Below are positions 18,076 to 26,820 of a stretch of 64,000 nt of DNA, one piece after another. The notes under the pieces were generated by a model. It was given only the letters and a program-made list of their open reading frames with translations, did no database searches and was not told where the DNA came from. The translations under genes and the position numbers were made by a program. This stretch comes from Vogesella indigofera. GTDB taxonomy: Bacteria; Pseudomonadota; Gammaproteobacteria; Burkholderiales; Chromobacteriaceae. Where the stretch lies: contig NZ_RBID01000011.1 of the NCBI RefSeq assembly GCF_003633895.1, positions 558,001 through 622,000 on the forward strand, in the 5' to 3' direction. The number at the start of each line of letters is the position of its first letter. The stretch's first letter is position 1.

Positions 18076-18111
18076 GGATGTCGCCGAGGCGAAGCCGATC
18101 GTGAGCGGTTC

Positions 18112-18606
18112 TTAGCGGGTCTGGCGCCAGCCGTTGTACAGCGCCAGCAGCAAGGTCAGCAGCAGGAAGGCGCCGACCCAGAACGGCATCGACTGGCCGA
18201 GGAAAGTCCAGTCGATCTGCGCGCACTCGCCGCTACCCTTGAACACCTTTTCCAGCACCTGGGTCATCGGCAGCGTTTCCAGCATGAAATCCAGCCCCGG
18301 CCCGCACGCCGGCACCTGCTCCGGCGGCAGGTGCTGCAGGTATACCTGCCACGCCGACACGCTGCCCCCCGCCACCGCCGCCACGGCGATCAGCAGCGAG
18401 CACAGCTTTGCGGCCAACCTTTGCGGATTGAAGATGGCGGCCAGTAGCGCCAGGCTGCCGACGGCTATCACGCCGATGCGCTGAAAAATGCACAGCGGGC
18501 AAGGCTCCAGCTCCAGCACATACTGCGCGTACAGGGCATAGCCCATCGCGGCGGCACACATGACCGCAATCACGCCATACAGCTGGCGTCGCGTCAGAAA
18601 ACTCAT
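18112..18606 (-). CDS. dsbB: Disulfide bond formation protein B
   Basis: 164 residues from ATG 18606, 8 bp after AAGGGG; an in-frame ATG at 18630 is less likely. DsbB is an inner-membrane protein that reoxidises DsbA and passes electrons to ubiquinone. Four hydrophobic helices are visible. The first periplasmic loop carries the active-site pair ELEPCPLCIFQR; the second loop carries the partner cysteines in VPACGPGLDF and GECAQIDW. A repeat copy encodes R-L-A-A in the second helix region. Confidence 0.95.
   Translation of the reverse strand: MSFLTRRQLYGVIAVMCAAAMGYALYAQYVLELEPCPLCIFQRIGVIAVGSLALLAAIFNPQRLAAKLCSLLIAVAAVAGGSVSAWQVYLQHLPPEQVPACGPGLDFMLETLPMTQVLEKVFKGSGECAQIDWTFLGQSMPFWVGAFLLLTLLLALYNGWRQTR
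18410..18421 (+). repeat. DUS-like repeat in dsbB
   Basis: GCGGCCAACCTT preceded by T; the next base is T rather than G. The coding strand reads AGG TTG GCC GCA, residues R-L-A-A. Confidence 0.55.
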
Positions 18607-18663
18607 TGATGACCCCTTGGTAGTAACCATGCCGCCACGGCGGCGGCACGGGAGTGAATCGGA

Positions 18664-19806
18664 CTAGCGTCCGGACAAAAAATTCATGATCTCGTTTTTT
18701 TTGGCAAACGCATCCTTGTAGCCCAGCTCGACCAGCTCCTTGCCGTACGCCGGGTGGAACAGCAAATAGCTGGCCAGAGCCGAGCCGCGCTGGCGCATGG
18801 CGCCGGCACCGCGCAACAGGAAGCGCATCGTCGCCGGGAAACCGTCGAAATGGCGGTGGGCAATGCTGTCCAGCGACACGCTCGGCGAAATATTGAACAC
18901 CTCGACCCGTTTCAGCGCGGTGTTGTGGTTGCGGGTGTATTCGTCCAGCAGCGACACGGTGTGGTTGACGCGCGCCAGCCGTTCCATGTCCGCCGAGAGG
19001 CTGTCCATGAAGATGCTATCCAGCAGATGGCCGAAGATCTGCGCAAGGCTGGGCGCGGCCGCTTGCTGCGCATGCCGCCGTTCGGCGTGCCGCTCCTGGT
19101 GATTGACCAGATTGATCACGAACAGCCGTTCCGCACCGAGGTGCAGCGCCGGCGACAGCGGCGCCATCTGACGGATGGCGCCATCGCAATAGTGGCGGCC
19201 GTCCACGCGCGCGGAAGGGAAAATCAGCGGAATCGCCGAGGTCGCCATCAGGTGCTCGATGCTGAGGCGCTCACGTTGGCCGCAACGCTGGTGGCGATGC
19301 CACGGCTCGAACTGCTCGCTGCCCTCGAAAAAGCTTACCGACTGGCCGGTGGTGTAGCAGGACGCGGTCAGCGCCAGTGCGCGCAGCGCGCCGCTCTGAA
19401 TGGCGGTCTCGACGCCTTCCAGTTGCACCGTGCGCGTCAGGTAGTGGTATAGCGGACGGTTGTCGAGAAAGCTCGGCGGCGTGTGCACCAGCTTGCCGCC
19501 GGTCAGCAGCGAGCCGCCCCACTGCAGAAAGGCCTTGATGAAGTATGGCGCATCAACGCGATAGACATCCTCCACCCGCACCGATTGCCACATTTTTACC
19601 AGATGCGCGGTGGTGCGACGGAAATGCTGTGCGCCGGCGGCAAGGCCGACGGCATTGATGGCACCGGCAGAGGTGCCGCTGATCACCTGGAACGGGCTGG
19701 CCGCATGGCGCGGCAGCATGCGTGCCACCGCCATCAGCACCCCGACCTGATAGGCTGCCCGCGCGCCACCGCCGGCCAGCACCAGACCCACGACAGGTTT
19801 TGTCAT
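18664..19806 (-). CDS. Patatin-like phospholipase
   Basis: 380 residues. The patatin core runs from ~5 to ~230: the oxyanion-hole GGGARAAYQVG, the nucleophile Ser46 in GTSAG, and the catalytic Asp in DGAIRQMAPLSPA. These make a Ser-Asp dyad expected to hydrolyse acyl esters of phospholipids. No signal peptide, so cytoplasmic or membrane-associated. The ~150-residue tail resembles that of bacterial patatins annotated only as DUF-containing. No link to neighbouring dsbB or pmbA is evident; the substrate is unknown. Confidence 0.9.
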   Translation of the reverse strand: MTKPVVGLVLAGGGARAAYQVGVLMAVARMLPRHAASPFQVISGTSAGAINAVGLAAGAQHFRRTTAHLVKMWQSVRVEDVYRVDAPYFIKAFLQWGGSLLTGGKLVHTPPSFLDNRPLYHYLTRTVQLEGVETAIQSGALRALALTASCYTTGQSVSFFEGSEQFEPWHRHQRCGQRERLSIEHLMATSAIPLIFPSARVDGRHYCDGAIRQMAPLSPALHLGAERLFVINLVNHQERHAERRHAQQAAAPSLAQIFGHLLDSIFMDSLSADMERLARVNHTVSLLDEYTRNHNTALKRVEVFNISPSVSLDSIAHRHFDGFPATMRFLLRGAGAMRQRGSALASYLLFHPAYGKELVELGYKDAFAKKNEIMNFLSGR

Positions 19807-19901
19807 GTCCTGCCCCCTTGTCGAAACACGCCCGCTTGCGGGCGCCGGAACGGGTGCCGCGCCGGGCGTGGCACCATTGGATTGCGCTTGTTAGCTCGCG
19901 C

Positions 19902-21254
19902 TTAGGCCTCGCCGGCCACCATCATCGAAGACAGCAACACCGAACCCATATGACGGCTGCCGCGGCGGTCAATGTCGTCACCGATGGCGTCGATCTGCTT
20001 CAGCATGTCGCGCAGGTTGCCGGCGATGGTCAGCTCTTCCACCGGGTAGGCGATGACGCCGTTCTCGACCCAGAAGCCGCTGGCGCCGCGCGAATAGTCG
20101 CCGGTCACCATATTGATGCCCTGCCCCATTAGCTCGGTAACCAGCAGGCCGCTACCCATGCGCTGCAGCACTGCGTCCAGGCCGCCGGCCAGCGTCGGCT
20201 GCACCGTCAGGTTGTGCGGGCCGCCGGCATGGCCGGTGCTTTGCATGCCCAGCTTGCGCGCCGAGTAGCTGCCGAGGAAGTAGCCCTGCAGCACGCCGTT
20301 GTCCACCAGCCGGCGCTGGCGGGTGGCGACGCCCTCGTCATCGCAGCAGCCACTGGCCAGGCCACGCAGCACGAACGGGTCTTCGTCGATGGTGATGATG
20401 TCGGCGCAGACCTCGGTGCCGAGCGAATCGAGCAAAAAGCTGGACTTGCGGTACAGGCTGCCGCCGCTGACCGCTTGCACCAGGTGGCCGAGCAGCGAGC
20501 CGGCAATCGGCGCCTCGAATACCACCGGGTACTGCCCGGTCTTGATGCGGCGACCGTCGAGACGGCGCACGGTGCGCTCGCCGGCGATGCGGCCAACGTT
20601 GGCCGCAGACAGCAGGTCGTCGGAGCAGCGCGCGGCGCTGTACCAGTAGTCGCGCTGCATCGCGTCGGCGCTCTCGGCGATCACCGCCGCGGACAGGCTG
20701 TGGCGCGAGGTGGTCTGGCTGCCGATGAAACCGTGACTGTTGGCGTAGCAGTGGCGGGTGGCGTGGGTGGACACGGTGCCGCCTTCGGAATTGCGGATGC
20801 GGGCGTCCACCGCGCGCGCGGCAGCCTCACACTCGCGCGCCAGCTCGATCGCGGTTTCCACCGGCAGGTCCCACGGGTGGTACAGGTCCAGATCACGATC
20901 CTGCTCCGCCTTCAGCAACAGCGCCGGATCGGCCAGCCCGGCGCAATCGTCGGCGGCGGTATAGCGCGCAATGTTCAGTGCGGCATTGACGGTGTCCTGC
21001 AATGCGACGTCGGAAAAGTCGGAGGTGCTGGCGTGGCCTTTCTTCTGGCCCAGATATAGCGTGATCGAGACGCCCTTGTCGCGGTTGTACTCGATGGTCT
21101 CCACTTCCGCCAGTCGCACCGACACGCTGTGGCCGCAGCCTTCGGAAATGTCGGCTTCCGCGGCGGTGGCACCGCCGGCGCGCGCCAGCTCCAGTATCCG
21201 GCTGGCGATGGACTCCAGCTCGGGCGAGCTGTAGGAAAAAATCTGTTCTGACAT
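19902..21254 (-). CDS. pmbA: Metalloprotease-related protein PmbA (TldE)
   Basis: 450 residues from ATG 21254 behind AGAAGG; the ATG at 21269 contains that ribosome site. PmbA/TldE partners TldD in the TldD/E complex that degrades unfolded peptides and matures microcin and CcdA. As in TldE proteins generally, the HExxxH zinc motif of TldD is missing here. Characteristic text: GVSITLYLGQKKGHAST, SASxxD-like and the C-terminal GDYSRGASGFWVENG. It is divergent from darP, a pair conserved across proteobacteria. tldD is not in the window. Confidence 0.94.
   Translation of the reverse strand: MSEQIFSYSSPELESIASRILELARAGGATAAEADISEGCGHSVSVRLAEVETIEYNRDKGVSITLYLGQKKGHASTSDFSDVALQDTVNAALNIARYTAADDCAGLADPALLLKAEQDRDLDLYHPWDLPVETAIELARECEAAARAVDARIRNSEGGTVSTHATRHCYANSHGFIGSQTTSRHSLSAAVIAESADAMQRDYWYSAARCSDDLLSAANVGRIAGERTVRRLDGRRIKTGQYPVVFEAPIAGSLLGHLVQAVSGGSLYRKSSFLLDSLGTEVCADIITIDEDPFVLRGLASGCCDDEGVATRQRRLVDNGVLQGYFLGSYSARKLGMQSTGHAGGPHNLTVQPTLAGGLDAVLQRMGSGLLVTELMGQGINMVTGDYSRGASGFWVENGVIAYPVEELTIAGNLRDMLKQIDAIGDDIDRRGSRHMGSVLLSSMMVAGEA
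20589..20606. repeat. Palindromic DUS-like repeat inside pmbA
   Basis: GCGGCCAACGTTGGCCGC, preceded by T on both strands; on the coding strand it reads GCG GCC AAC GTT GGC CGC, residues A-A-N-V-G-R. Confidence 0.65.
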
Positions 21255-21364
21255 AGCAGCCTTCTTCATCTGTCAACGATAGCGCCACGGAAAGGCACGG
21301 TGATCGGCCGTGGCTTGTGCTTTTCCGGTATCATACCAGCTTGAAACCGTAACCAAGCCTTACC

Positions 21365-21922
21365 ATGCCTGAATACCATAATGATGGCGCTGATGCGCTA
21401 CCTGCCAGCAAATCGCAACGCAAACGCGACATGGATGCGCTGCAGGACATCGGCCGCGCACTGACCGAACTGCCGGCCGCCAAACTGAAGAAGATGAATC
21501 TCGACGACGGCCTGCTGGTCGCGCTGCTCGATTTCCAGAAAATCACCGCCAACGGCGCCAAGCGGCGCCAGCTGCAGTATATCGGCAAGCTGATGCGCGA
21601 TATCGATCCGGAGCCGATCGAACAGCAACTGGCCGCGTTGCGTGGCGACTCCAGCGCCCACACCCGCTGGCTGCACCTGCTGGAGCGCTGGCGCGAACGG
21701 CTGGTGGAAGACGACAGCCACGTGCAGCAGCTGATCAACGACTTCCCGCAGCTGGACGTGCAGCAGCTGCGTACCATGGTGCGCAATGCCCGCAAGGAGC
21801 GCGAGGAAAACAAGCCGCCGAAGGCCAACCGCCAGTTGTTCCAGCTGCTGAAAGAGCTGATTCCGGAACAGGGCAAGCCGGCCAATAGCGGCGACGAGCA
21901 AGACGACACGCAGGACGAGTGA
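21365..21922 (+). CDS. darP: Ribosome biogenesis protein DarP (YjgA, DUF615)
   Basis: 185 residues, all-helical and highly charged. YjgA/DarP binds the late 50S precursor and helps mature the peptidyl-transferase centre. Family text: SKSQRKRDMDALQDIGRAL, GLLVALLDFQKITANGAKRRQLQYIGKLMR. It is divergent from pmbA and overlaps mogA's ribosome site downstream, so darP-mogA-yheT-trpC look like one transcript. Confidence 0.93.
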   Translation: MPEYHNDGADALPASKSQRKRDMDALQDIGRALTELPAAKLKKMNLDDGLLVALLDFQKITANGAKRRQLQYIGKLMRDIDPEPIEQQLAALRGDSSAHTRWLHLLERWRERLVEDDSHVQQLINDFPQLDVQQLRTMVRNARKEREENKPPKANRQLFQLLKELIPEQGKPANSGDEQDDTQDE

Positions 21923-21924
21923 AC

Positions 21925-22503
21925 ATGAGCATCAAGATCGGTCTGGTTTCCATCTCTGATCGTGCCAGCCAGGGCATTTATGAAGACAAGGGCATTCCGG
22001 CGCTGCTGGACTGGCTGAGTCTGGCCATCGCCACGCCGTTCAGTACCGAAACCCGGCTGATCGCCGACGAGCAGGCGCTGATCGAAGCCACGCTACGCGA
22101 GCTGGTCGACGACGTGGGCTGCCACCTGGTGCTCACCACCGGCGGCACCGGCCCGGCGCCGCGCGATGTCACGCCGGAAGCAACACTGGCGGTCGCCGAC
22201 CGGGTGATGCCCGGCTTTGGCGAGCAGATGCGCCAGATCAGCCTGAAGTTCGTGCCGACCGCGATCCTGTCGCGGCAGGTGGGCGTGATCCGCAAGCAAA
22301 GCCTGATCCTGAACCTGCCCGGCCAGCCCAAGGCCATCCGCGAGACCCTGGAAGGCCTGCGCGACGGTGAGCAGGTGGTGGTGCCCGGCATCTTTGCCGC
22401 GGTGCCCTACTGCCTGGACCTGATCGGCGCGCCCTGGCTGGATACCCGCGAGGCCGTGGTCAAGGCCTTCCGCCCGAAATCCGCGGTCAAGCCCGGCGCA
22501 TGA
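21925..22503 (+). CDS. mogA: Molybdopterin adenylyltransferase
   Basis: 192 residues from ATG 21925. MogA adenylates molybdopterin before molybdenum insertion by MoeA. Motifs of the MogA/MoaB fold: IGLVSISDRASQGIYEDKG, VLTTGGTGPAPRDVTPEA, and the C-terminal LNLPGQPKAIRETL. It is separated by 27 kb from the other molybdenum-cofactor genes in this window and sits between darP and a YheT hydrolase gene, whose ATG overlaps its stop. Confidence 0.95.
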   Translation: MSIKIGLVSISDRASQGIYEDKGIPALLDWLSLAIATPFSTETRLIADEQALIEATLRELVDDVGCHLVLTTGGTGPAPRDVTPEATLAVADRVMPGFGEQMRQISLKFVPTAILSRQVGVIRKQSLILNLPGQPKAIRETLEGLRDGEQVVVPGIFAAVPYCLDLIGAPWLDTREAVVKAFRPKSAVKPGA

Positions 22504-23465
22504 GCTATTGCCCGCCGCGCTGGCTGCTCGGCAGTCACCTGCAGACCATCTGGCCGGCGTTGTTTCTCAAATCGCAACCACCGGCCTATCGCCGCGAAAT
22601 CTGGCCGACGCCGGACGGCGGCGAGATCGCCGTCGATTACGTCGATGGCAACGCCGGCGCCCCGCTGGTGGTGCTGTTCCACGGCCTCGAAGGCAGCAGC
22701 CACAGCCACTACGCCAGCGCGCTGATGCACGCGGTCAAGGCGCGCGGCTGGCGCGGCGTGGTGCCGCACTTTCGCGGCTGCGGCGGCCAGCCCAACCTGT
22801 TGCGCCGCGCCTACCACGCCGGCGACGCCGCCGAGATCGACTGGATACTGCAGCGTCTGGCGGCCAAGGACACAGTGCTGTTTGTCGCCGGCGTGTCGCT
22901 GGGCGGCAACATGCTGCTGCGTTACCTGGGCGAGCACGGCGCGCGCGCGCTACCACAGGCGGCGGCGGCGATCTCTGCACCGCTGGATCTGGCAGCGGCC
23001 AGCACCTGTCTCGATCGCGGCTTCGGGCGCCACGTCTACACCCGCATGTTCCTCAATACGCTGAAGCCGAAATCGCTGGCCCAGCTGGCACAGCACCCGG
23101 ACCTGTTCGACGGCGAGGCGGTGCGCAACAGCAAGACCTTTGTCGAGTTCGACAATCTGGTCACCGCGCCGCTGCACGGTTATCGCGACGTGCAGGACTA
23201 CTGGCGCCGCGCCAGCAGCAAACCGCTGCTGAAGGACATCGTGCGGCCAACCCTGGTACTGAATGCGCGCAACGATCCGTTTCTGCCGGTGTCGGCGCTG
23301 CCCGGCAACGGCGAGGTCAGCCCGGCGGTGACGCTGGAGCAGCCGGAACACGGCGGCCACGTCGGTTTCGTCAGTGGCCGCTTCCCCGGCCACCTGCGAT
23401 GGCTACCGCAACGGCTACTGACTTTTTTCGATCATCACCTGCCGGGCAATACCGGCACCGACTGA
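22500..23465 (+). CDS. YheT-type alpha/beta hydrolase
   Basis: 321 residues. The alpha/beta fold elements are LVVLFHGLEGSSHSHY (oxyanion region), the nucleophile elbow GVSLGGN (Ser in GxSxG), NARNDPFLP (acid) and EHGGHVGF (catalytic His). The family (UPF0017/YheT) includes esterases of unsettled substrate. The ATG overlaps the mogA stop (4 bp). At 23243 there is a one-mismatch copy of the dispersed repeat (GCGGCCAACCCTG), encoding R-P-T-L. Confidence 0.9.
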   Translation: MSYCPPRWLLGSHLQTIWPALFLKSQPPAYRREIWPTPDGGEIAVDYVDGNAGAPLVVLFHGLEGSSHSHYASALMHAVKARGWRGVVPHFRGCGGQPNLLRRAYHAGDAAEIDWILQRLAAKDTVLFVAGVSLGGNMLLRYLGEHGARALPQAAAAISAPLDLAAASTCLDRGFGRHVYTRMFLNTLKPKSLAQLAQHPDLFDGEAVRNSKTFVEFDNLVTAPLHGYRDVQDYWRRASSKPLLKDIVRPTLVLNARNDPFLPVSALPGNGEVSPAVTLEQPEHGGHVGFVSGRFPGHLRWLPQRLLTFFDHHLPGNTGTD

Positions 23466-23477
23466 AAGACAATCCGC

Positions 23478-24269
23478 ATGTCCGACATTCTCAACAAAAT
23501 CTGCGCCACCAAATTCGAGGAAGTGGCCGCCCGTTCGGCGCAGCAATCCTTGGCCACGGTACGCGCCGCCGCCGAAGCCAAACGCGGCGACCATCGCGAT
23601 TTCGTGGCTGCCATCCGTAGCAAGCACCAGCAGCAGCTGGCGGCGGTGATTGCCGAAGTGAAAAAGGCCAGCCCCAGCAAGGGCGTCATCCGTGCCGATT
23701 TCGATCCGGCCGCGATCGCCCGCAGCTACGAGGCGGCCGGCGCCGCCTGCCTGTCGGTGCTGACCGATGCGCCCTACTTCCAGGGACACGAGGACTACCT
23801 GATCGCCGCCCGCGCCGCCTGCAAGCTGCCGGTGCTGCGCAAGGATTTCATGGTCGATCCGTACCAGATCTACGAGGCACGCGCCATCGGTGCCGACTGC
23901 ATCCTGCTGATCGCGGCGGCGCTGAGCCTGTCGCAAATGCAGGATTTCGAGGCGCTGGCCCACGAGCTGGGCATGGCGGTGCTGGTGGAAGTGCACGACG
24001 CGGCGGAGCTGGAAGCGGCACTGCAGCTGAGCACGCCACTGGTGGGCGTGAACAACCGCAACCTGCGCACCTTCGAGGTCAATCTCGACACCACGCTGCA
24101 ATTGCTGCCGATGATAGGCAAGGACCGCATCGCCGTCACCGAGAGCGGCATCGTCACCCGTAACGACGTGCAGCGCATGCGCGACCACGACGTGCACACC
24201 TTCCTGGTCGGCGAAGCCTTCATGCGCGAAAGCGACCCCGGCGCCGCATTGCAACAGCTGTTTGCCTGA
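23478..24269 (+). CDS. trpC: Indole-3-glycerol-phosphate synthase
   Basis: 263 residues, monofunctional TrpC. It closes the pyrrole ring of CdRP to give indole-3-glycerol phosphate in tryptophan synthesis. Conserved TIM-barrel active-site text: [13 protein letters not shown] (catalytic Lys), [31 protein letters not shown]. It ends the darP-mogA-yheT-trpC run, and trpD, its usual neighbour, is absent here. A terminator follows 16 bp downstream. Confidence 0.96.
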   Translation: MSDILNKICATKFEEVAARSAQQSLATVRAAAEAKRGDHRDFVAAIRSKHQQQLAAVIAEVKKASPSKGVIRADFDPAAIARSYEAAGAACLSVLTDAPYFQGHEDYLIAARAACKLPVLRKDFMVDPYQIYEARAIGADCILLIAAALSLSQMQDFEALAHELGMAVLVEVHDAAELEAALQLSTPLVGVNNRNLRTFEVNLDTTLQLLPMIGKDRIAVTESGIVTRNDVQRMRDHDVHTFLVGEAFMRESDPGAALQQLFA

Positions 24270-24285
24270 GTCGCAGCACAATACC

Positions 24286-24316
24286 GAAAGCCGGCTCCGC
24301 GAGAGCCGGTTTTTTC
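24286..24316 (+). terminator. Terminator after trpC
   Basis: CCGGCTC (24291-24297) pairs with GAGCCGG (24303-24309), followed by six T residues. Confidence 0.8.
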
Positions 24317-24430
24317 ATGTCACCGATGGCCGCGCTCCCTGAGTGGCGTCAGAGCAGACCGCGACGAGTGCCGGATGCTCGGCCGGACGGCGCTGCTGTA
24401 TACGGCTGCATTGGTCGCATGCCATGACTT

Positions 24431-24448
24431 GCGGCCAACGTTGGCCGC
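24431..24448. repeat. Palindromic DUS-like repeat downstream of the first KfrA-like gene
   Basis: GCGGCCAACGTTGGCCGC in the gap between convergent trpC and the KfrA-like gene, 4 bp beyond the latter's stop. It is flanked by T and A on the plus strand and has no T-run, so it is not an obvious terminator. Confidence 0.7.
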
Positions 24449-24452
24449 AGAC

Positions 24453-25457
24453 TCATGAGCTGCCGGATGGCGCGGCGGTCTCGTCCGTGTCAGCTTGTGC
24501 CATGCCATCGGCCTCCATGTCCTCTGCCGCCCCGTCGCCTGTCGAGACCGCCGGTGCCGTGCTGACTTGCTGCAACAGCTGCCACACCTCCTCGCGGCGG
24601 CTGATCGCCTGCTCCAGGCGTTCGTTCAGCACCGCCAGTAAGCGCTCCTGCTCCACGATTCTTGCCTGCAATCCCGTCATGGCCTGCGCCTGTCGTGCGT
24701 TTTCCTGCTCCTGCTGCCGCAGGGTGCGACTGACGGCCAGCAGCTCGGCTCCGGTGCGGGCGCTGTCCTGATACACCCGTGTCAGCTCGTCCTGCTTGAC
24801 GATCAAGGTCTGGCCGAGGGTGCGCAGCTCGGCCTGCAGTTGCTGTACCTGCTGTTCGTGGCGGCGCTGCTCCTGATCCCGTTGCTCCTTTACCGACTGG
24901 CGATAGTGCTCCAGCGCCTCGCGTGCATGCTGGTGCTTTTCCTCCAGCGACGCGCGGTGCGCCTGATTCTCTGCCAGGCGCTCCTGCAGGCCGATGATCT
25001 GCTGTTGCTGCTGGCCATCGCGCAGTTGCGCCGCCTGCAGCGCCTGGCGGGTGGCAGCGTGCGCCTGCTGTTCGGTCGTCAGCGTCTGACTCACTTGCTG
25101 CAACTGTTGCTGGCTGTCCTGCGCTTCTGCGGTGATCTGCGCCAGCTGTTCGCGACACTGCGCCAGCTGAGCGGCCGACTCCGCCGCCATCACGGCAATG
25201 CGCTCATCGGCCTCTTCGTGCAGGCGGGCGGCTAGCCGGCCGACCAGCTCCTGGATTGCCTCGCTGACGGCGATCTTCGCGCCGCTGCCGGCGTCCTCTT
25301 CCTCTTCCAGCTCTTTCAGGTAGCGATGAATGGTGGTCTTGGAGCCGGTATTGCCGAGTTCGGCGCGGATGGCGTCAATCGACGGATTGCGTCCCTGTGC
25401 CAGCAGGTTGTCTCTGGCACGCAGGACTTCCGATTTGTAGATGCCGCTTCTGGCCAT
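24453..25457 (-). CDS. KfrA-like DNA-binding coiled-coil protein (copy 1)
   Basis: 334 residues. The N-terminal ~60 residues resemble the KfrA_N DNA-binding domain (IYKSEVLRARDNLLAQGRNPSIDAIRAELG, GSKTTIHRYLKEL), with a helix-turn-helix. Residues ~80-310 are Gln/Ala/Glu-rich heptads, an almost continuous coiled coil. KfrA on IncP and IncW plasmids is an autorepressor that also supports plasmid partitioning. Chromosomal relatives are common but poorly characterised. The AT-rich, palindrome-filled region upstream fits autoregulation. A second KfrA-like gene lies at 38471-39520. Confidence 0.82.
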   Translation of the reverse strand: MARSGIYKSEVLRARDNLLAQGRNPSIDAIRAELGNTGSKTTIHRYLKELEEEEDAGSGAKIAVSEAIQELVGRLAARLHEEADERIAVMAAESAAQLAQCREQLAQITAEAQDSQQQLQQVSQTLTTEQQAHAATRQALQAAQLRDGQQQQQIIGLQERLAENQAHRASLEEKHQHAREALEHYRQSVKEQRDQEQRRHEQQVQQLQAELRTLGQTLIVKQDELTRVYQDSARTGAELLAVSRTLRQQEQENARQAQAMTGLQARIVEQERLLAVLNERLEQAISRREEVWQLLQQVSTAPAVSTGDGAAEDMEADGMAQADTDETAAPSGSS

Positions 25458-25836
25458 GTTGTGCTCCGTTGAAATTTAATACGTATTACGTACCATGATA
25501 ATACATACCAATTAATAAATTGATACTTTCAATTTTGTAAAAATAAAAAGCGTGATAATCACGAATTATCACGCCTTTATGTTGCCGAATCGCCAGCATT
25601 AGCCAAACCACGTACGTTTCACTGCAAAACCGCTGTCACTGCCAAAATAGCCGCAAAAAATGCGTGACACGTCCGGCGGCAAAACGGGTCATCCATCTGC
25701 TCATTACCTCTGGCGGCCAACCCTTGCGCAGCCGCAACCGGCAGCGCTGCTATAATTCGCCGTCGGTCTCTATTGCCGCGCCAGCTACAGCCAACCCAGA
25801 TAGCACACCATCCGCACACCCCGAGCCCGTCGTCCC
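25458..25836. promoter_or_regulatory. 379-bp AT-rich divergent spacer with three palindromes
   Basis: No gene is seen in this stretch. The KfrA-proximal ~120 bp are strikingly AT-rich. They contain TACGTATTACGTA (25480-25492, two TACGTA palindromes), CAATT-AATA-AATTG (25509-25522) and a 10-bp inverted repeat GCGTGATAAT/ATTATCACGC (25550-25574). The last would act as a terminator for minus-strand transcription (followed there by CTTTTTATTTTT). These are candidate operators for KfrA-like autoregulation. The right half is of normal composition and carries the recombinase promoter. Confidence 0.5.
25748..25756 (+). promoter_or_regulatory. Extended -10 element before the recombinase gene
   Basis: TGCTATAAT is a perfect -10 hexamer with the TGn extension, 80 bp before the ATG. 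No good -35 box is seen at 16-18 bp, which extended -10 promoters tolerate. Confidence 0.45.
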
Positions 25837-26802
25837 ATGGAAAAAATCGCCCACTATCTCGCCGCCGCCACCCGCGACAACACGCGGCGCAGCTATGCGG
25901 CCGCCATTCGTCATTTCGAGGTGGAATGGGGTGGTTTTCTGCCGGCCACCGCCGACAGCATGGCGCGCTATCTCGCAGACCATGCCGAGACGCTATCGGT
26001 GAGCACGCTGAAGCAAAGGTTGGCCGCACTGGCGCAGTGGCACCAGCAACAGGGCTTTCCCGATCCGACCAAGGCGCCGGTGGTGCGCCAGGTATTGAAG
26101 GGCATCCGCGCGCTGCATCCGGCGCAGCAGAAACAGGCGCTGCCGCTGCAAATCCGGCAGCTGGAACAGCTGCTTGCCTGGCTGGATGGGGCAATCGAGT
26201 TGGCGATACAGCAGCAGGATCACGCCGCCCGCCTGCGCTGCCGCCGCGACAAGGCCTTGCTGCTGCTCGGTTTCTGGCGTGGTTTTCGTGGAGACGAATT
26301 GCTGCGACTGCAGATTGAAAACATCGCGCTTGTCGCCGGCGAAGGGATGAACTGCTATCTGGCGCAATCGAAGGGCGACCGCCAGCTGCAGGGGCGCGTG
26401 TTCCGGGTGCCACAGTTGTCGCGGCTATGCCCGGTCAGCGCCTACGGTGAGTGGCTGGCCGACAGCGGGCTACGCGAGGGCGCGGTGTTCCGCGGCATCA
26501 GCCGCTGGGGCGTGATCGGTGAGGACGGCCTGCACATCAACAGCCTGATTCCGCTGCTACGCCGCCTGTTTGCCGCCGCCGGGCTGGCGGAGGCGGCGCG
26601 TTTCAGCGGCCACTCCTTCCGCCGCGGCTTTGCCAACTGGGCCAGCGCCAACGGCTGGGATCTCAAGACGCTGATGGCCTACGTCGGCTGGAAGGACATC
26701 CAGTCGGCGATGCGCTATATCGACGCCGCCGATCCGTTTGCGCGGCAGCGCATCGAAAACAGCCTGCCGCCGGCGCCGGCCTTGCCGCCAGTGGCGGACT
26801 GA
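25837..26802 (+). CDS. Tyrosine recombinase / phage-type integrase
   Basis: 321 residues. An N-terminal SAM-like core-binding domain (~1-95) is followed by the catalytic domain. Catalytic residues: Arg in FWRGFRGDELLRL, His-x-x-Arg in GHSFRRGFANW, Trp in the usual His/Trp place (YVGWKDIQ) and the nucleophile Tyr in SAMRYID. It should cut and join DNA at specific sites. It stands alone: no excisionase, tRNA or flanking direct repeats were found, so it may be domesticated or a cryptic-element remnant. A copy of the dispersed repeat is in the coding sequence. A bidirectional terminator follows. Confidence 0.88.
   Translation: MEKIAHYLAAATRDNTRRSYAAAIRHFEVEWGGFLPATADSMARYLADHAETLSVSTLKQRLAALAQWHQQQGFPDPTKAPVVRQVLKGIRALHPAQQKQALPLQIRQLEQLLAWLDGAIELAIQQQDHAARLRCRRDKALLLLGFWRGFRGDELLRLQIENIALVAGEGMNCYLAQSKGDRQLQGRVFRVPQLSRLCPVSAYGEWLADSGLREGAVFRGISRWGVIGEDGLHINSLIPLLRRLFAAAGLAEAARFSGHSFRRGFANWASANGWDLKTLMAYVGWKDIQSAMRYIDAADPFARQRIENSLPPAPALPPVAD
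26016..26027 (-). repeat. DUS-like repeat in the recombinase gene
   Basis: GCGGCCAACCTT on the minus strand, preceded by T and followed by T instead of G; the coding strand reads AGG TTG GCC GCA, residues R-L-A-A. Confidence 0.55.
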
Positions 26803-26820
26803 GCCGGCGCGCGGGCAAGA

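Noticed and set aside
24453-26802. A genomic island containing the KfrA-like gene and recombinase
   Set aside because: No flanking direct repeats, no tRNA, no cargo genes and normal coding composition; only the 120-bp AT-rich spacer stands out.
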